From NCBI RefSeq assembly GCF_000011105.1, contig NC_000961.1:62001-126000 (forward strand): DNA of 64,000 nt, in the 5' to 3' direction. Source of the DNA: Pyrococcus horikoshii OT3. Its GTDB lineage: Archaea; Methanobacteriota_B; Thermococci; Thermococcales; Thermococcaceae. Positions 39,960-49,233 of this stretch are shown piece by piece. The notes beneath the pieces are model-generated. The model saw only the letters and a program-made list of their open reading frames with translations, was not told the DNA's origin and searched no databases. Within the stretch, counting starts at the first letter, position 1, and each line of letters opens with the position of its first letter. A program made the translations under genes and the position numbers.

Positions 39960-40616
39960 TTATTTACTATCTTCTAATCCCTTATCCGTAATTTTAAAGT
40001 AAACTATTCCACCTTCAGGTCTAAACCTATGCCTTTCTAGAACCGCCAGCCTAACTCCAACCCTAAGCTTCTCGAATCTTAATATATCCTTTGTCCTATA
40101 ACCCAGGGTATGTTCAGCTATAGGCCTTAGAGAGTTTGAATTAGAGTCGTGATAAACTTGATTAATAACTATTACAGCAACGTTTTTCCTTCTAGCCAGC
40201 CATTGGAGAACTTGAAGCTGTTTTGCTAGTTCACCATAATTTTTACTTCCTTCCGCTCGATAGTGGGCCGTCAACGAATCAACGACGACTAGGGAGAATT
40301 TTTCATCAACTATTGTTTTCAATTTGGAGATTACCCTCCTCTGCTCATTCAGATCCATAGGCTCAAAGATTATGAACTTTGATAGAGCCTTCTCTGGATC
40401 TAAACCCCTAGATCTAGCCATTTGGGCTAGCCTTTCAGGGGAGAATCCACCCTCAGTATCCACATAGGCAACCTTACCCTCATTTAAAAGGCCTACCTGC
40501 ATTGCAAAGGTTGTTTTACCAGTAGCGAAGGGCCCATAAACCTGTAGTATTACCCTCCTAGCAACTCCTCCACCCAATAATTCATCTAATCCCTTAACTC
40601 CAGTGGTAAGCACCAT
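39960..40616 (-). CDS. radB: RadB recombinase paralogue
   Basis: 218 residues, a RadA/RecA-family ATPase that lacks the N-terminal helix-hairpin-helix of RadA. Walker A is GPFATGKTT (residues 28-36) and Walker B is LVVVDSLTAHYR. RadB modulates recombination, and in Pyrococcus it has been reported to bind the small DNA polymerase D subunit, whose gene is close by. The start is ATG 40616 with GAGGTTCAGGGT upstream; ATG 40646 is in frame but has no ribosome site and overlaps the previous gene. It is last in the leftward replication group. Confidence 0.92.
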   Translation of the reverse strand: MVLTTGVKGLDELLGGGVARRVILQVYGPFATGKTTFAMQVGLLNEGKVAYVDTEGGFSPERLAQMARSRGLDPEKALSKFIIFEPMDLNEQRRVISKLKTIVDEKFSLVVVDSLTAHYRAEGSKNYGELAKQLQVLQWLARRKNVAVIVINQVYHDSNSNSLRPIAEHTLGYRTKDILRFEKLRVGVRLAVLERHRFRPEGGIVYFKITDKGLEDSK

Positions 40617-40626
40617 ACCCTGAACC

Positions 40627-41262
40627 TCAGACTTCGAACCCTTCATAGGGCTTTAGATCCTTTACTAGAACCCATACCCTTCTCCTCTGCAGTTCCCTCT
40701 TGAAGCTCTCTACATTGCCGGTACTACCGTAAGTTCCATAATGCATTGGTACTACGATTCTTGGTCTTATGATATCTATTATATCAACGGCCTCCCTCTC
40801 ACTAGCTGTTGACCTTCCCCCTATAGGGACAAGGAGTATGTCTACCTGTCCCCTGAGCTCCCTGAAGCCTGGGCTGTAGTATGTGTCCCCAAGGTGAGCA
40901 ACCCTCTTCTCCCCCAGAATTAAATATCCAAGGGGATACTGACTAGTTGGATGCTCAGTGTAAAAAGTCTTAACCGTCACGTCTCCCAGCTGAAATTCTT
41001 GATCGGCTTCCACTTCTCTAACTTTTGTCAATCCATCGCTTATGGCCATTAAATAAACCGTCTTAGGTCCTATTACCTCGGCATCGTTCAGCTTTGCTAT
41101 TAGTGGTGTCTTACCATAATGATCCATATGTTCATGGGTAATTAAAATGTAATCAACTTTCTCCATCCTATCCTCATCAACATCAGGATAGGGGTCAATT
41201 AGGATGCTCACCCCTTTCGTTTTTACTAAGAAACATGCATGTCCATACCAAACTATCTTCAT
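40627..41262 (-). CDS. UPF0173-type metallo-beta-lactamase-fold hydrolase
   Basis: 211 residues. The zinc motif HEHMDH (THEHMDHYG), preceded by YGHACF and followed by AHLGDTYYS and PMHYGTYG, matches the UPF0173/UlaG-like group of metal-dependent hydrolases. Substrates of this group are unknown. It sits between polC and radB on the same strand, 50 bases after the polC stop and 10 bases before the radB ATG, so it is probably transcribed with replication genes. A nucleic-acid or nucleotide substrate is possible but unproven. Confidence 0.8.
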
Positions 41263-41312
41263 CGGTTAAGCCTCCAAGACATTTTTCTCGAGATATAACT
41301 TAAAAGTTGTGG

Positions 41313-44300
41313 TTATTTCCTTGAGAAGAAATCATCTAGGCTAATTACTTTTCTTTTCTTTGACTTTTCCTGCTCCTTCTTTCTTTGCTTTTTAGGCATT
41401 TCTTCTTTCTTCCCCTTATTATAACCGTTAGCAAAGTTTTCTAGGAGGCCCGATTTTTTGCTCCCTCCAGTCCTTTCCATGATAATTCTCTGACATATGT
41501 CATTGGGATTAACGAGAAGCGTTAACTGAGTCTCCGGAAATACAGTTTCAAACAGGGAATCTATATCCCTCTCGGTTAAGCATATCCTCTGCCTCGTATA
41601 GTTTTTAACTTTGTACTCCGTCACCAGCATCTTAGCCGTCCCAAGATACTTCTCTATGGCCCCTTTACTAACGGTGAGCACTATTTTTCCTCCGCAAATT
41701 GGACATTTACCATCGAGGGGAGGTCTCCTAAACTTTGTGTTGCACTTCACACAACGGAACTCCTGCCTAGTAAAGCTTCTCAAATTACCCCTAAGATCAG
41801 GGATCAAATGAGAATTGAGTATCGTCTCAGCAACTTTATGCTCATCAACGGCCCTGATCCTCCTGGCGACGTCAAGTTGCCTCTTCACTTTTTCTTCCAT
41901 ATCTCCCAATTGCTTGTAAAGGCTCATCTTAGGGCCGAGGGCTATATCATCCGTGTCGTGGGTGAACTTCAGCCCATAATACATTTCAGGTTTTCCCAAT
42001 CTATCCTCGACTCTCTCAATAACTCCTACCAACTCCTTTGGAGACTTAAGTTCGTAGGTAGCCTCATAAAACTCGAGAGGATAGTACCTGACTATATCCA
42101 TGTTATGAACCTCGCTATCAACTTCCCTCGGATCTAAGCGCGTTGTGATGACCAATGGGGCATCCATCTTTCCACCACGCTTCTCTGGAAGATAATAGCG
42201 GGAAAAGTTTAGTAAAGCATCCAGGAGCAACATGACAGCATCTTCATCACCATCGCACTGATGCGTCACAATATTTTCATTAATTATTACAGTATGATAT
42301 TTTTTAGCATTAAGAGAGAACACAAAGTCCTCAGGCGGTTCTATGAACTCTATTTTTTTAACAGCAACCTTAAGGGGTTCCAAAGTTGATTCATCGATTA
42401 TAATTATTATATTCCCCTCCCTAACCTCAAATGCCCTTTTCTCCACGAACTTTCCATTTTCATATACGAGGACTGGGTGATCCACGGTTGTCTCAAAGCT
42501 ACTTCCGAGCTCAAGTTCAAAGCGAATTAAATGATCAGTAGCAGGGGCTTTTATTACCTCCTCAATATCGGTCAGAACTACCTTACCTTCCTCAGGGTTG
42601 AAGGAGTATACCTTAATGTCTACCTTTGGCTTTTTCCTTACGTACACCATGCTTTCATAATGTTCCTCGTCAAAGAGCTCATATAATTCCTTAAGTGTAA
42701 CTCTCTGCGGAGTTCCATTAATTTGAACTAATATTCTTGTATCTCCCGGGAAGCAATTTCTCCTCTTTGCAGCGTGGAAGTAGGGATGAGCATAACCAAC
42801 CAAGGCATCAACGAACCCTATGATCCTTCCGACGATTCCAGCGGAAGTGTGAGGAGCAAGCCCTATCACCAAATGTCCAATTAGATCTTCCATCTTCTCA
42901 GCATTGTAGAACCTTGGAAGACCATAAAACTTCTCAAGGAGGTCATCAACGAACTTTGCAACTTTCAAAAGGTATTTACCTGCTTCTTTGGAGAGTATAA
43001 TATCCTGAGGCTTAAGCTCAACTATCTGATCTTCGCTAACCAAGGGATTACCCTCGAAGTCGTGGGTATACCCCAGCTCTCTAAGTTTCTCAACTGAAAC
43101 TCCAATTTCTCTGGGTCTAAAATGGGTTATTGGAGCATCAGTGGCGTCAAACCTAATTGTCCCATCTTTAAACACATATACATCATTTTTAGCCCTAAGA
43201 AGTCCTTTCTCCAGAGGTTCCGGCATTTTCCAGCCGGATGTCATTCCCATAACTCCCTTCAGCTTGTCAATGCCATAAACTTTGACATTATCCATGGCCC
43301 TCTTAAGCAACTCTGATGGCTTTATCTTTCTCTTAGCATAAGGCTTTAGCTTAACGTTGCACTTTGGACAGGTGTAGTTATAGCCACTTGCCTGGCTCTC
43401 GGGGTACTCCGCGTTACACCTAGGGCATACCCAGATCAATTCCTTCCTGGTTCCACAGTTGGGACAGATATGCTCAGGGCCAACGTGACCACATTTGGGG
43501 CACTTGAAGAGGGCTATTTCAACCTCGGCAACCTTACCCTCCTCAGCGGCCTTCTTTATATCTCTACTACTTCCACCAGCAAGTCCTATTGGGAAGAGAA
43601 CTTGAACAGGAGGCTTCATCTTTCTCTCCTTAGCTTTCTCGGGCCTCCCCATCCTGGCCCCTATCCAGCTTATTCCCCTATCCCTAAGCTTAATCTCATT
43701 GTTTTCGTTTATGATATCTATGGTCGTGTGTAAAGGTTTAGCTCTGAACTCCCACTCAAGATTGCCAAGGGGAGTTAATAGAGCTGCAGCCCAGGGATAA
43801 TCAACGATAACGTTTTTACCCTCCACCTTATGTGGAAGTCCCAGGAGCTCAAGGGCTCTCTTAGAATCTCTAAGTTTTTCTAGGGGTATAACTATCCTCC
43901 TGGCAAACTTAATTCCCCTGAAGTTATCCCAGTCGATATGAGCGTGTTCCTTGAGCACCCTCCAAAGCTTCTCCACTTGCTCGGGCTTCACGGAATTCCA
44001 ATAGAGGGTATAATACGGATGAAGGGGTATCCCAAGTATTTCGGAGAAATGAATAGCAAGCTCAACTGGAGGCTTAGTCCTTAAGGGATCCTTAAGTAGC
44101 TCTTTCAAAAATTCAATGTCAACCTCGAGATAATCTGCCGCTTCCTCAAGATCTTCACTCGAATTAACTTCAAATGGTTTAAGCTCCACTTCATAAATTT
44201 CATTGAGAGCCTTCGTAAATTCCAGTATCCACCACTCTTCGCAATAATTGGCCGGAAGGAGGGTCTGATTATTCTCAACGAAGTCACCAAAAGCAATGAC

Positions 44301-45608
44301 AGCATCCCCTAAGTATAAGATCTCCTCAACTTCATCCCTGATCTTGAGGGCTAGCTTGTAATCGTCAACCTTCACTACGCTACCATCCTTGAGCTTGACT
44401 ATTGGGCCCTCTATAGTAGTTACAGGAGTTACCACAGCGCCCTTTCCTGGTCTCTCAGTCTTTAATTGAGTCCCAATGGCTAAGAACTCATCAACTAAAA
44501 TCATTGTCGCTGGATTTATTCCCCAAGTTGCAAATCCACTCACCCTGCTCCTTCCATAGCGTAGCCTAAATCCTCCATTCCTGGAGGGATCTGAGAAGAG
44601 AGGTCTCCCACCTATTATTTCCTTAGCATACTTATCATTTGGAGCAATCTCAGATTTGAACTTCTGATAGAGAGAGTAGTAAAAGCCCATGTCAACTTCT
44701 ACCTTTGTCTCTTCAACTGTTGATTCAGCAGATCCTTCCTCTTCAATTTCTTCTCCCTTTTCCTTAGCTTCGACGAATTCTTTAAGCCACTCCCAACCTT
44801 CAATTCCCATCTTATCTATATATTTAACTAACTTCTTGGCCTTCTGAAGAACTCCCTCCGCTAGGACTAGAATAGCACCACCCCTAAGTTGGTTGGTTTC
44901 CACTCCAGGGATATCTCTGTGAGAAACTTCAACTTCATCCGTAGCTTCTCCAGTAATTTCAATTGGAATATTCCTCATAGCTAACCTTACTTCCTCTGGG
45001 GAAGGATGATACTGTAGTCTAGAAACAGTCCTATGATAGAGATCAACTTCCTCAACCATTCTTTCTATGTGCTTTTCACTTGGCTTAAATCTATCAAGGC
45101 CTAGCTTTCTCCTCACGTAGTCGCCAACGAGAACACTTAGCGCTTGGGCCGTTCCTCCAGAGCTTCTGATTGGCCCAGCATAGTAGAGAGCTAAATACTC
45201 AGAATTATCGGACCATGTGTTCCTCTTTATCTTAACACTAGCTATTCCCTCAATTGGAGCGGAAACTACACCTTCAGTTAGTATGGCAAGGGCCGTCCTT
45301 ACGGCCTGTTCAGCATACTTTTCCTTACTTCCCAGATCACCGAATTTTCCATCTATTATCTCATCAACTATTTTGAGAGCAGCTATCTCCTTACCATATT
45401 CCTTAACTAGCTCCCTAATTCTTTCGGCAACTCCTGGGGGGCCGACTAAGCTTTCAACTCTTCCGGCCATGTCAGAAGCTTGAGGGATCTCAACATCCAA
45501 GCTAGGATCCTTACCCTGAGCTCTAGCCTTCTTGGCTATCTCATAAGCTTTATCTATCTCCCTCTGTAACATGGAAAAGTACTCTTCCATTTCCTTTGGA
45601 AGCTCCAT
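41313..45608 (-). CDS. polC: DNA polymerase D large (catalytic) subunit precursor with mini-intein
   Basis: A 1431-residue precursor. Removal of a 166-residue intein (residues 952-1117) leaves the 1265-residue DP2, the catalytic subunit of the archaeal replicative polymerase. The intein interrupts the active-site sequence RRN|CDGDEDA, where the aspartates bind metal. Two cysteine clusters, at CPKCG...CPRC...CPKC and CVKC...CPIC, are zinc ribbons. The C-terminus (VISLDDFFSRK) is a PIP motif for PCNA. The start is ATG 45608, sharing one base with the polB stop (TGATG); a GTG at 45617 is in frame. Confidence 0.96.
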   Translation of the reverse strand: MELPKEMEEYFSMLQREIDKAYEIAKKARAQGKDPSLDVEIPQASDMAGRVESLVGPPGVAERIRELVKEYGKEIAALKIVDEIIDGKFGDLGSKEKYAEQAVRTALAILTEGVVSAPIEGIASVKIKRNTWSDNSEYLALYYAGPIRSSGGTAQALSVLVGDYVRRKLGLDRFKPSEKHIERMVEEVDLYHRTVSRLQYHPSPEEVRLAMRNIPIEITGEATDEVEVSHRDIPGVETNQLRGGAILVLAEGVLQKAKKLVKYIDKMGIEGWEWLKEFVEAKEKGEEIEEEGSAESTVEETKVEVDMGFYYSLYQKFKSEIAPNDKYAKEIIGGRPLFSDPSRNGGFRLRYGRSRVSGFATWGINPATMILVDEFLAIGTQLKTERPGKGAVVTPVTTIEGPIVKLKDGSVVKVDDYKLALKIRDEVEEILYLGDAVIAFGDFVENNQTLLPANYCEEWWILEFTKALNEIYEVELKPFEVNSSEDLEEAADYLEVDIEFLKELLKDPLRTKPPVELAIHFSEILGIPLHPYYTLYWNSVKPEQVEKLWRVLKEHAHIDWDNFRGIKFARRIVIPLEKLRDSKRALELLGLPHKVEGKNVIVDYPWAAALLTPLGNLEWEFRAKPLHTTIDIINENNEIKLRDRGISWIGARMGRPEKAKERKMKPPVQVLFPIGLAGGSSRDIKKAAEEGKVAEVEIALFKCPKCGHVGPEHICPNCGTRKELIWVCPRCNAEYPESQASGYNYTCPKCNVKLKPYAKRKIKPSELLKRAMDNVKVYGIDKLKGVMGMTSGWKMPEPLEKGLLRAKNDVYVFKDGTIRFDATDAPITHFRPREIGVSVEKLRELGYTHDFEGNPLVSEDQIVELKPQDIILSKEAGKYLLKVAKFVDDLLEKFYGLPRFYNAEKMEDLIGHLVIGLAPHTSAGIVGRIIGFVDALVGYAHPYFHAAKRRNCFPGDTRILVQINGTPQRVTLKELYELFDEEHYESMVYVRKKPKVDIKVYSFNPEEGKVVLTDIEEVIKAPATDHLIRFELELGSSFETTVDHPVLVYENGKFVEKRAFEVREGNIIIIIDESTLEPLKVAVKKIEFIEPPEDFVFSLNAKKYHTVIINENIVTHQCDGDEDAVMLLLDALLNFSRYYLPEKRGGKMDAPLVITTRLDPREVDSEVHNMDIVRYYPLEFYEATYELKSPKELVGVIERVEDRLGKPEMYYGLKFTHDTDDIALGPKMSLYKQLGDMEEKVKRQLDVARRIRAVDEHKVAETILNSHLIPDLRGNLRSFTRQEFRCVKCNTKFRRPPLDGKCPICGGKIVLTVSKGAIEKYLGTAKMLVTEYKVKNYTRQRICLTERDIDSLFETVFPETQLTLLVNPNDICQRIIMERTGGSKKSGLLENFANGYNKGKKEEMPKKQRKKEQEKSKKRKVISLDDFFSRK
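42258..42755 (-). mobile_element. PolC mini-intein ending in glutamine
   Basis: The intein is 166 residues, from Cys952 (N|CFPGDT) to Gln1117 (VTHQ|C). Splicing blocks are the N-terminal CFPGDTRI, TTVDHPVLV, and C-terminal YHTVIINENIVTHQ. There is no room for an endonuclease, so it is a natural mini-intein. Its last residue is Gln rather than the usual Asn; a related Pyrococcus PolII intein with terminal Gln is known to splice. Confidence 0.92.
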
Positions 45609-47476
45609 CAGCACCACCTACTAAAGTCGAGAACTTTAATAACCCTCGCGCTTTCGACATCAACTATTGGTACCAACCCGGGGGTTGGGACTATGTTAAC
45701 CATCTTCTGGAATTCAGTCTGTGCTTGCCAAGTTGCCGAGTTCACGAGTTGCACACCCCTATAAACCGCAGTATCGTAAACATGCACATGTCCCATCTGA
45801 ACTAGATCCGGAACTTCCTCTATTACCAATAGATCCTCAGGATCTGGAGCGATCGGAACCTTCCCTCCAAAGGTTGGAGCTAAATGTCTCATTTTAAGCA
45901 ACTCAACCATGGGTAAGCCAGGTTTATGATGCGTCAATCCAGGAACGAATGAAACAACATCCTCTATTCCCCTTCCATGGGCTATCAAAAAATCCCTACC
46001 ATGAAGCCTTATGACCGCTGGGTTGCTGATTATCACAGTATTCTTCAACTTATACAGGGGCTTCGCGTACTCCTCGTAAAACTCAGGTTGCGGTATTGCG
46101 GGCCTTGCAGCATCATGATTACCGGGGCCTATGAAGATCGTTATATGCTTGGGAACGTTCGAGAGGAGGTTCGCAAGGGCCTCATACTGATCAAAGATAT
46201 CGGGAATTATTAGGTCAGAATACTGGCCAGGATAAATTCCGATGCCATCGACAACATCCCCTGCTATAATTAAATACCTTATTCTACTTACAATCTCTTC
46301 TTCCTCCTTGCTCTCAACGTAACCATTAAGCCACTCCAGGAACTTAATAAATGCCTTTTCACAAAATTCCTTGCTTCCAACGTGGATATCACTCGTCAAA
46401 ACGGCGTAAACCTTCTCTTCCAATGGGGGCTTCTGCTTTCTATATAGCGGAACATCAGGTAAATAAAATCTATTTGCAAAGAATATTCCCCTTTTCGAAT
46501 AAACTCCCTTGAAAGCAACTACAGCATCGGGAAGAACTTTCAAGGCTTCCCTGTAATCTTCAGAGTCTTTCGGAAGAAACACCTTAACTCTATCCGTTTG
46601 ATCCTCGACCTCAAATATCAGCCCCTTAGAGGTCTCCTTCTTACTATTGACGAGCCCTATTATAGTAACCTCCTCATCACCCTTGACGTATTTCAGCTTC
46701 TTTATATCAATAACATTGCTCACTTCAGGATTTTCCCTTAAGATCCTTCTAAGCTTCCTTAACCTACTCCTGAAAAGAGAGGCATAAGCCTCAACTATTA
46801 TCTCTCCCTCTTTTCCCGAACCGCTCTTAACCTTTGGAGGCTTAAGTTTTACTCGTCTAACGTCAAATTTTATCTCATAGTCTTTTTCTATCGGAACGAC
46901 TTCGAGGTTAGGATTGATCTCAATTGTTACATCTTCATACTTAGGATACTCTTCTAGTTCTTCCTCAATTTCCTCTGGAACATACGTGAAGGGATAGCCG
47001 TATTTATCGAAAACTACCACCGTACCTCCATTATTATTTTCCACTTCGGGGACTTCATCTCCAGTGGAAATAGAACTCTCTCCACCTTCAATGTCCCCTA
47101 TTTCTTCCTCTAATATATCTAAAGTAGGCTGTAGTTCCTCAGTTTTTGGAGTTTCTCCAGTGGAAATAGAACTCTCTACACTAGATTCATTCGTTATTTT
47201 TTCCAGTTCTTCATGATCTGGAACCTTCTGTGAACCTTCTCCAGTGGAAATGTAACCCTCCTTTATTTCCTGTGGAAGTTCAACTTCAGCCCCGATGGAC
47301 TTAAGGAATTCATTAGCAATCTCATCATCTATGATGAACGTTTCCCTGGATTTTGCAAATTTTATCAATTCTATGAGCGAGAACTTTCCCTCATTGAAAT
47401 GGCCAACTAAGAGGTAATAGGCAGAAGGAGTTATAAGGTACCCGTTTTTCATTAATCCCTTTACGAATTCATCCAT
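45608..47476 (-). CDS. polB: DNA polymerase D small subunit (3'-5' exonuclease)
   Basis: 622 residues. The N-terminal domain (1-70) is followed by a low-complexity acidic linker (about 71-190), an OB fold, and the Mre11-like phosphoesterase with TSDIHVG, GDVVDG, GPGNHDA, AHGRGIED and GHVHVYD, the proofreading nuclease site. The linker holds three ISTG repeats (residues 76-80, 104-108, 136-140), each encoded by an origin-box-like DNA sequence. The ATG at 47476 shares one base with the orc1 stop (TAATG) and the stop shares one base with the polC ATG, so the three genes are translationally coupled. Confidence 0.96.
   Translation of the reverse strand: MDEFVKGLMKNGYLITPSAYYLLVGHFNEGKFSLIELIKFAKSRETFIIDDEIANEFLKSIGAEVELPQEIKEGYISTGEGSQKVPDHEELEKITNESSVESSISTGETPKTEELQPTLDILEEEIGDIEGGESSISTGDEVPEVENNNGGTVVVFDKYGYPFTYVPEEIEEELEEYPKYEDVTIEINPNLEVVPIEKDYEIKFDVRRVKLKPPKVKSGSGKEGEIIVEAYASLFRSRLRKLRRILRENPEVSNVIDIKKLKYVKGDEEVTIIGLVNSKKETSKGLIFEVEDQTDRVKVFLPKDSEDYREALKVLPDAVVAFKGVYSKRGIFFANRFYLPDVPLYRKQKPPLEEKVYAVLTSDIHVGSKEFCEKAFIKFLEWLNGYVESKEEEEIVSRIRYLIIAGDVVDGIGIYPGQYSDLIIPDIFDQYEALANLLSNVPKHITIFIGPGNHDAARPAIPQPEFYEEYAKPLYKLKNTVIISNPAVIRLHGRDFLIAHGRGIEDVVSFVPGLTHHKPGLPMVELLKMRHLAPTFGGKVPIAPDPEDLLVIEEVPDLVQMGHVHVYDTAVYRGVQLVNSATWQAQTEFQKMVNIVPTPGLVPIVDVESARVIKVLDFSRWC
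47058..47080 (+). promoter_or_regulatory. ORB-like box 1 inside polB
   Basis: TCTCCAGTGGAAAT (47058-47071) followed by AGAACTCTC. The 14-mer core equals that of the origin box at 49498 and has the same orientation. It encodes ISTGD of PolB on the other strand. Orc1 binding is inference. Confidence 0.55.
47154..47176 (+). promoter_or_regulatory. ORB-like box 2 inside polB
   Basis: A 23-base copy identical to the box at 47058-47080, 96 bases further on, encoding ISTGE of PolB on the other strand. Confidence 0.55.
47237..47261 (+). promoter_or_regulatory. ORB-like box 3 inside polB, closest to the full origin box
   Basis: TTCTCCAGTGGAAATG, then TAACCCTCC. The full origin box at 49498 reads AAATGAAACCCTGGGGG after the same core, so the match extends beyond the core here. 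It encodes ISTGE of PolB on the other strand. Confidence 0.6.
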
Positions 47477-48735
47477 TAAACTAACCTCCTCTGACTATCC
47501 TTAAGGCTTATCGCAAGTAAGGGTTGGATAGTATAATCATACCTAAACACGTTCCTAATTTTATATGGAGTTACATTCAGCCTTATTTCCTTCGTTCTAC
47601 CGTAGCGTCCCTTGCTAACAACTTTAGCATTTATTATCCCCAGCATGTCAAGCTCGTTAATTAGATCACTTATCCTTCTCTGAGTCAATGGCTCTAAGTC
47701 AAGATATTCACAGAGGTCCCGATAGACAGAGTAAACCTCCCCTGTATTGGCTGGCAACTCCCCATTTTCATCCAATAGAACGATCGCATACAGTAAAACC
47801 TTTGACTGAAGTGGAAGTGTCTTAATTACTTCCTCCATCATATCCTGCTCTATTTTTTCCTGGGCCTTCCATACATGCTTTTCAGTCACCTTACTGGCCC
47901 CTTCCCTTTCAGCTATTTCACCAGCAACCCTAAGTAAATCTAAAGCTTTTCTAGCGTCACCATGCTCCCTAGCCGCAAGTGCAGCACAGAGGGGTATAAC
48001 ACCATCGTCAAGAACCCCAGGATAAAAGGCTTCCTCGGCCCTCTGCATTAGAATATCCCTAAGCTGATTAGCATCATAAGGTGGAAAGACTACCTCTTCC
48101 TCACTTAAGCTTGAAAGAACCCTTGGATCTAGGTACTCCTTAAACTTTAGATCGTTCGATATTCCAATAACGCTAACCTTAGCCCTTTTGAGTTCCGTGT
48201 TTATCCTGGTTAGAGAATATAAAACTTCATCCCCACTCTTCTTAACGAGCTTATCTATCTCATCAAGGACTATTATAACGAACCTCTCCCTCATGTCTAT
48301 TACCTGTTTAAGCTTCGCGTAAACCTCATCCGTGGGCCAGCCAACTAGTGGAACTTCAATTCCAGTCTCATGCTTGAAGTGGTTAACTATGTTAGCTAAA
48401 ACACGATAATGAGTGTCAACTATCTCACAGTTAATATAAATTACATCGACTGGAATATTATACTTGTGAGAAACTTTCTTAAGCTCCTCAGTTACGAACT
48501 TTACAGTTACCGTTTTTCCAGTCCCTGTTTTTCCATAGACGAAAATATTTGAGGGGGTTTCACCTTTTAAGACCGGAACCAAAATCTGGGCTAGGGTTTC
48601 TATCTGCTCGTGCCTGTGGGGTAAATCTTTAGGTGTATAACTGTGCCTAAGCACTTCCTTATTTTTAAATATCTTCCTAGCTTTGAGTAATTTCTCAAAC
48701 AGCTGATCTAGGTGAAGTTGCTCACCTTCGTTCAT
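47476..48735 (-). CDS. cdc6: Orc1/Cdc6 origin-recognition and helicase-loading ATPase
   Basis: 419 residues. AAA+ motifs: Walker A YGKTGTGKT (residues 67-75), Walker B IIVLDEIDK, sensor 1 IGISND. The C-terminal winged helix (about 330-419) binds origin boxes. It recruits the MCM helicase at oriC. The start is ATG 48735 behind GGAGGGA. The frame stays open for 18 codons upstream, but these run through the TATA box and an origin box, so they are rejected. It is the first gene of the leftward orc1-polB-polC run next to the origin. Confidence 0.95.
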   Translation of the reverse strand: MNEGEQLHLDQLFEKLLKARKIFKNKEVLRHSYTPKDLPHRHEQIETLAQILVPVLKGETPSNIFVYGKTGTGKTVTVKFVTEELKKVSHKYNIPVDVIYINCEIVDTHYRVLANIVNHFKHETGIEVPLVGWPTDEVYAKLKQVIDMRERFVIIVLDEIDKLVKKSGDEVLYSLTRINTELKRAKVSVIGISNDLKFKEYLDPRVLSSLSEEEVVFPPYDANQLRDILMQRAEEAFYPGVLDDGVIPLCAALAAREHGDARKALDLLRVAGEIAEREGASKVTEKHVWKAQEKIEQDMMEEVIKTLPLQSKVLLYAIVLLDENGELPANTGEVYSVYRDLCEYLDLEPLTQRRISDLINELDMLGIINAKVVSKGRYGRTKEIRLNVTPYKIRNVFRYDYTIQPLLAISLKDSQRRLV

Positions 48736-48744
48736 TGATGTCCC

Positions 48745-48756
48745 TCCACTGGAAAC
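48745..48756. promoter_or_regulatory. Mini-ORB between orc1 TATA box and start
   Basis: TCCACTGGAAAC, the dyad core of the origin boxes, lies between the orc1 TATA box (48760-48770) and its ATG (48735). Orc1 bound here would overlap the expected transcription start, which suggests autorepression. Confidence 0.6.
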
Positions 48757-48759
48757 TAT

Positions 48760-48770
48760 ACTTTTAAAGT
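48760..48770 (-). promoter_or_regulatory. TATA box of the orc1-polB-polC run
   Basis: Read leftwards this is ACTTTAAAAGT. Its centre is about 30 bases from the ATG at 48735, predicting a leader of only a few bases. Confidence 0.5.
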
Positions 48771-48781
48771 ACACGTCTCGA

Positions 48782-48796
48782 GTTTCCACTGGAAAT
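48782..48796. promoter_or_regulatory. Mini-ORB upstream of the orc1 TATA box
   Basis: GTTTCCACTGGAAAT, a near-perfect dyad with the ORB core, 12 bases upstream of the orc1 TATA element and about 38 bases from the other mini-ORB. Confidence 0.6.
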
Positions 48797-49208
48797 ATAA
48801 CACTAATCGCTATTTAATTTTCTTTTAATAGCACATTAAGACATGAACAGCTTTTGAAATTGGAACGTTATTGTCAAATTTTCCATAGGAAACATTGGAA
48901 CCATTGGAAAGCAACCTAATTCTCACCTCAACAGTTTTTATCCTTTATTTGACAAATGCATGTCCAAAAAATGAAAAATATCTCATATAATCTTCCAATA
49001 GAAGCTACATAATTTTCCAGGAGAAGCAGGGGATGCAATGATCAATGCTGTGCATTTCATGTTTACATTGTAGTATCTTCGATCCGATTTCCTTTGGAAG
49101 TTAAATGCACATAAATGTTCATTCAGACATGGACGTTAAGGCATATAAATGAGTATTAAGTTAACTTAATTTGTTTACTAAAATCAGAAATTTAAACAGA
49201 AGTGAAGT

Positions 49209-49233
49209 CCCCCAGGGTTTCATTTCCACTGGA
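49209..49233 (-). promoter_or_regulatory. Origin recognition box, left
   Basis: Read leftwards: TCCAGTGGAAAT, GAAACC, then CTGGGGG. It is the exact 25-base inverted copy of the box at 49498-49522, with the G-rich end pointing towards orc1. Confidence 0.85.

Noticed and set aside
48736-48789. N-terminal extension of orc1
   Set aside because: It would be encoded across the TATA box and a mini-ORB; ATG 48735 has GGAGGGA and gives the family length.
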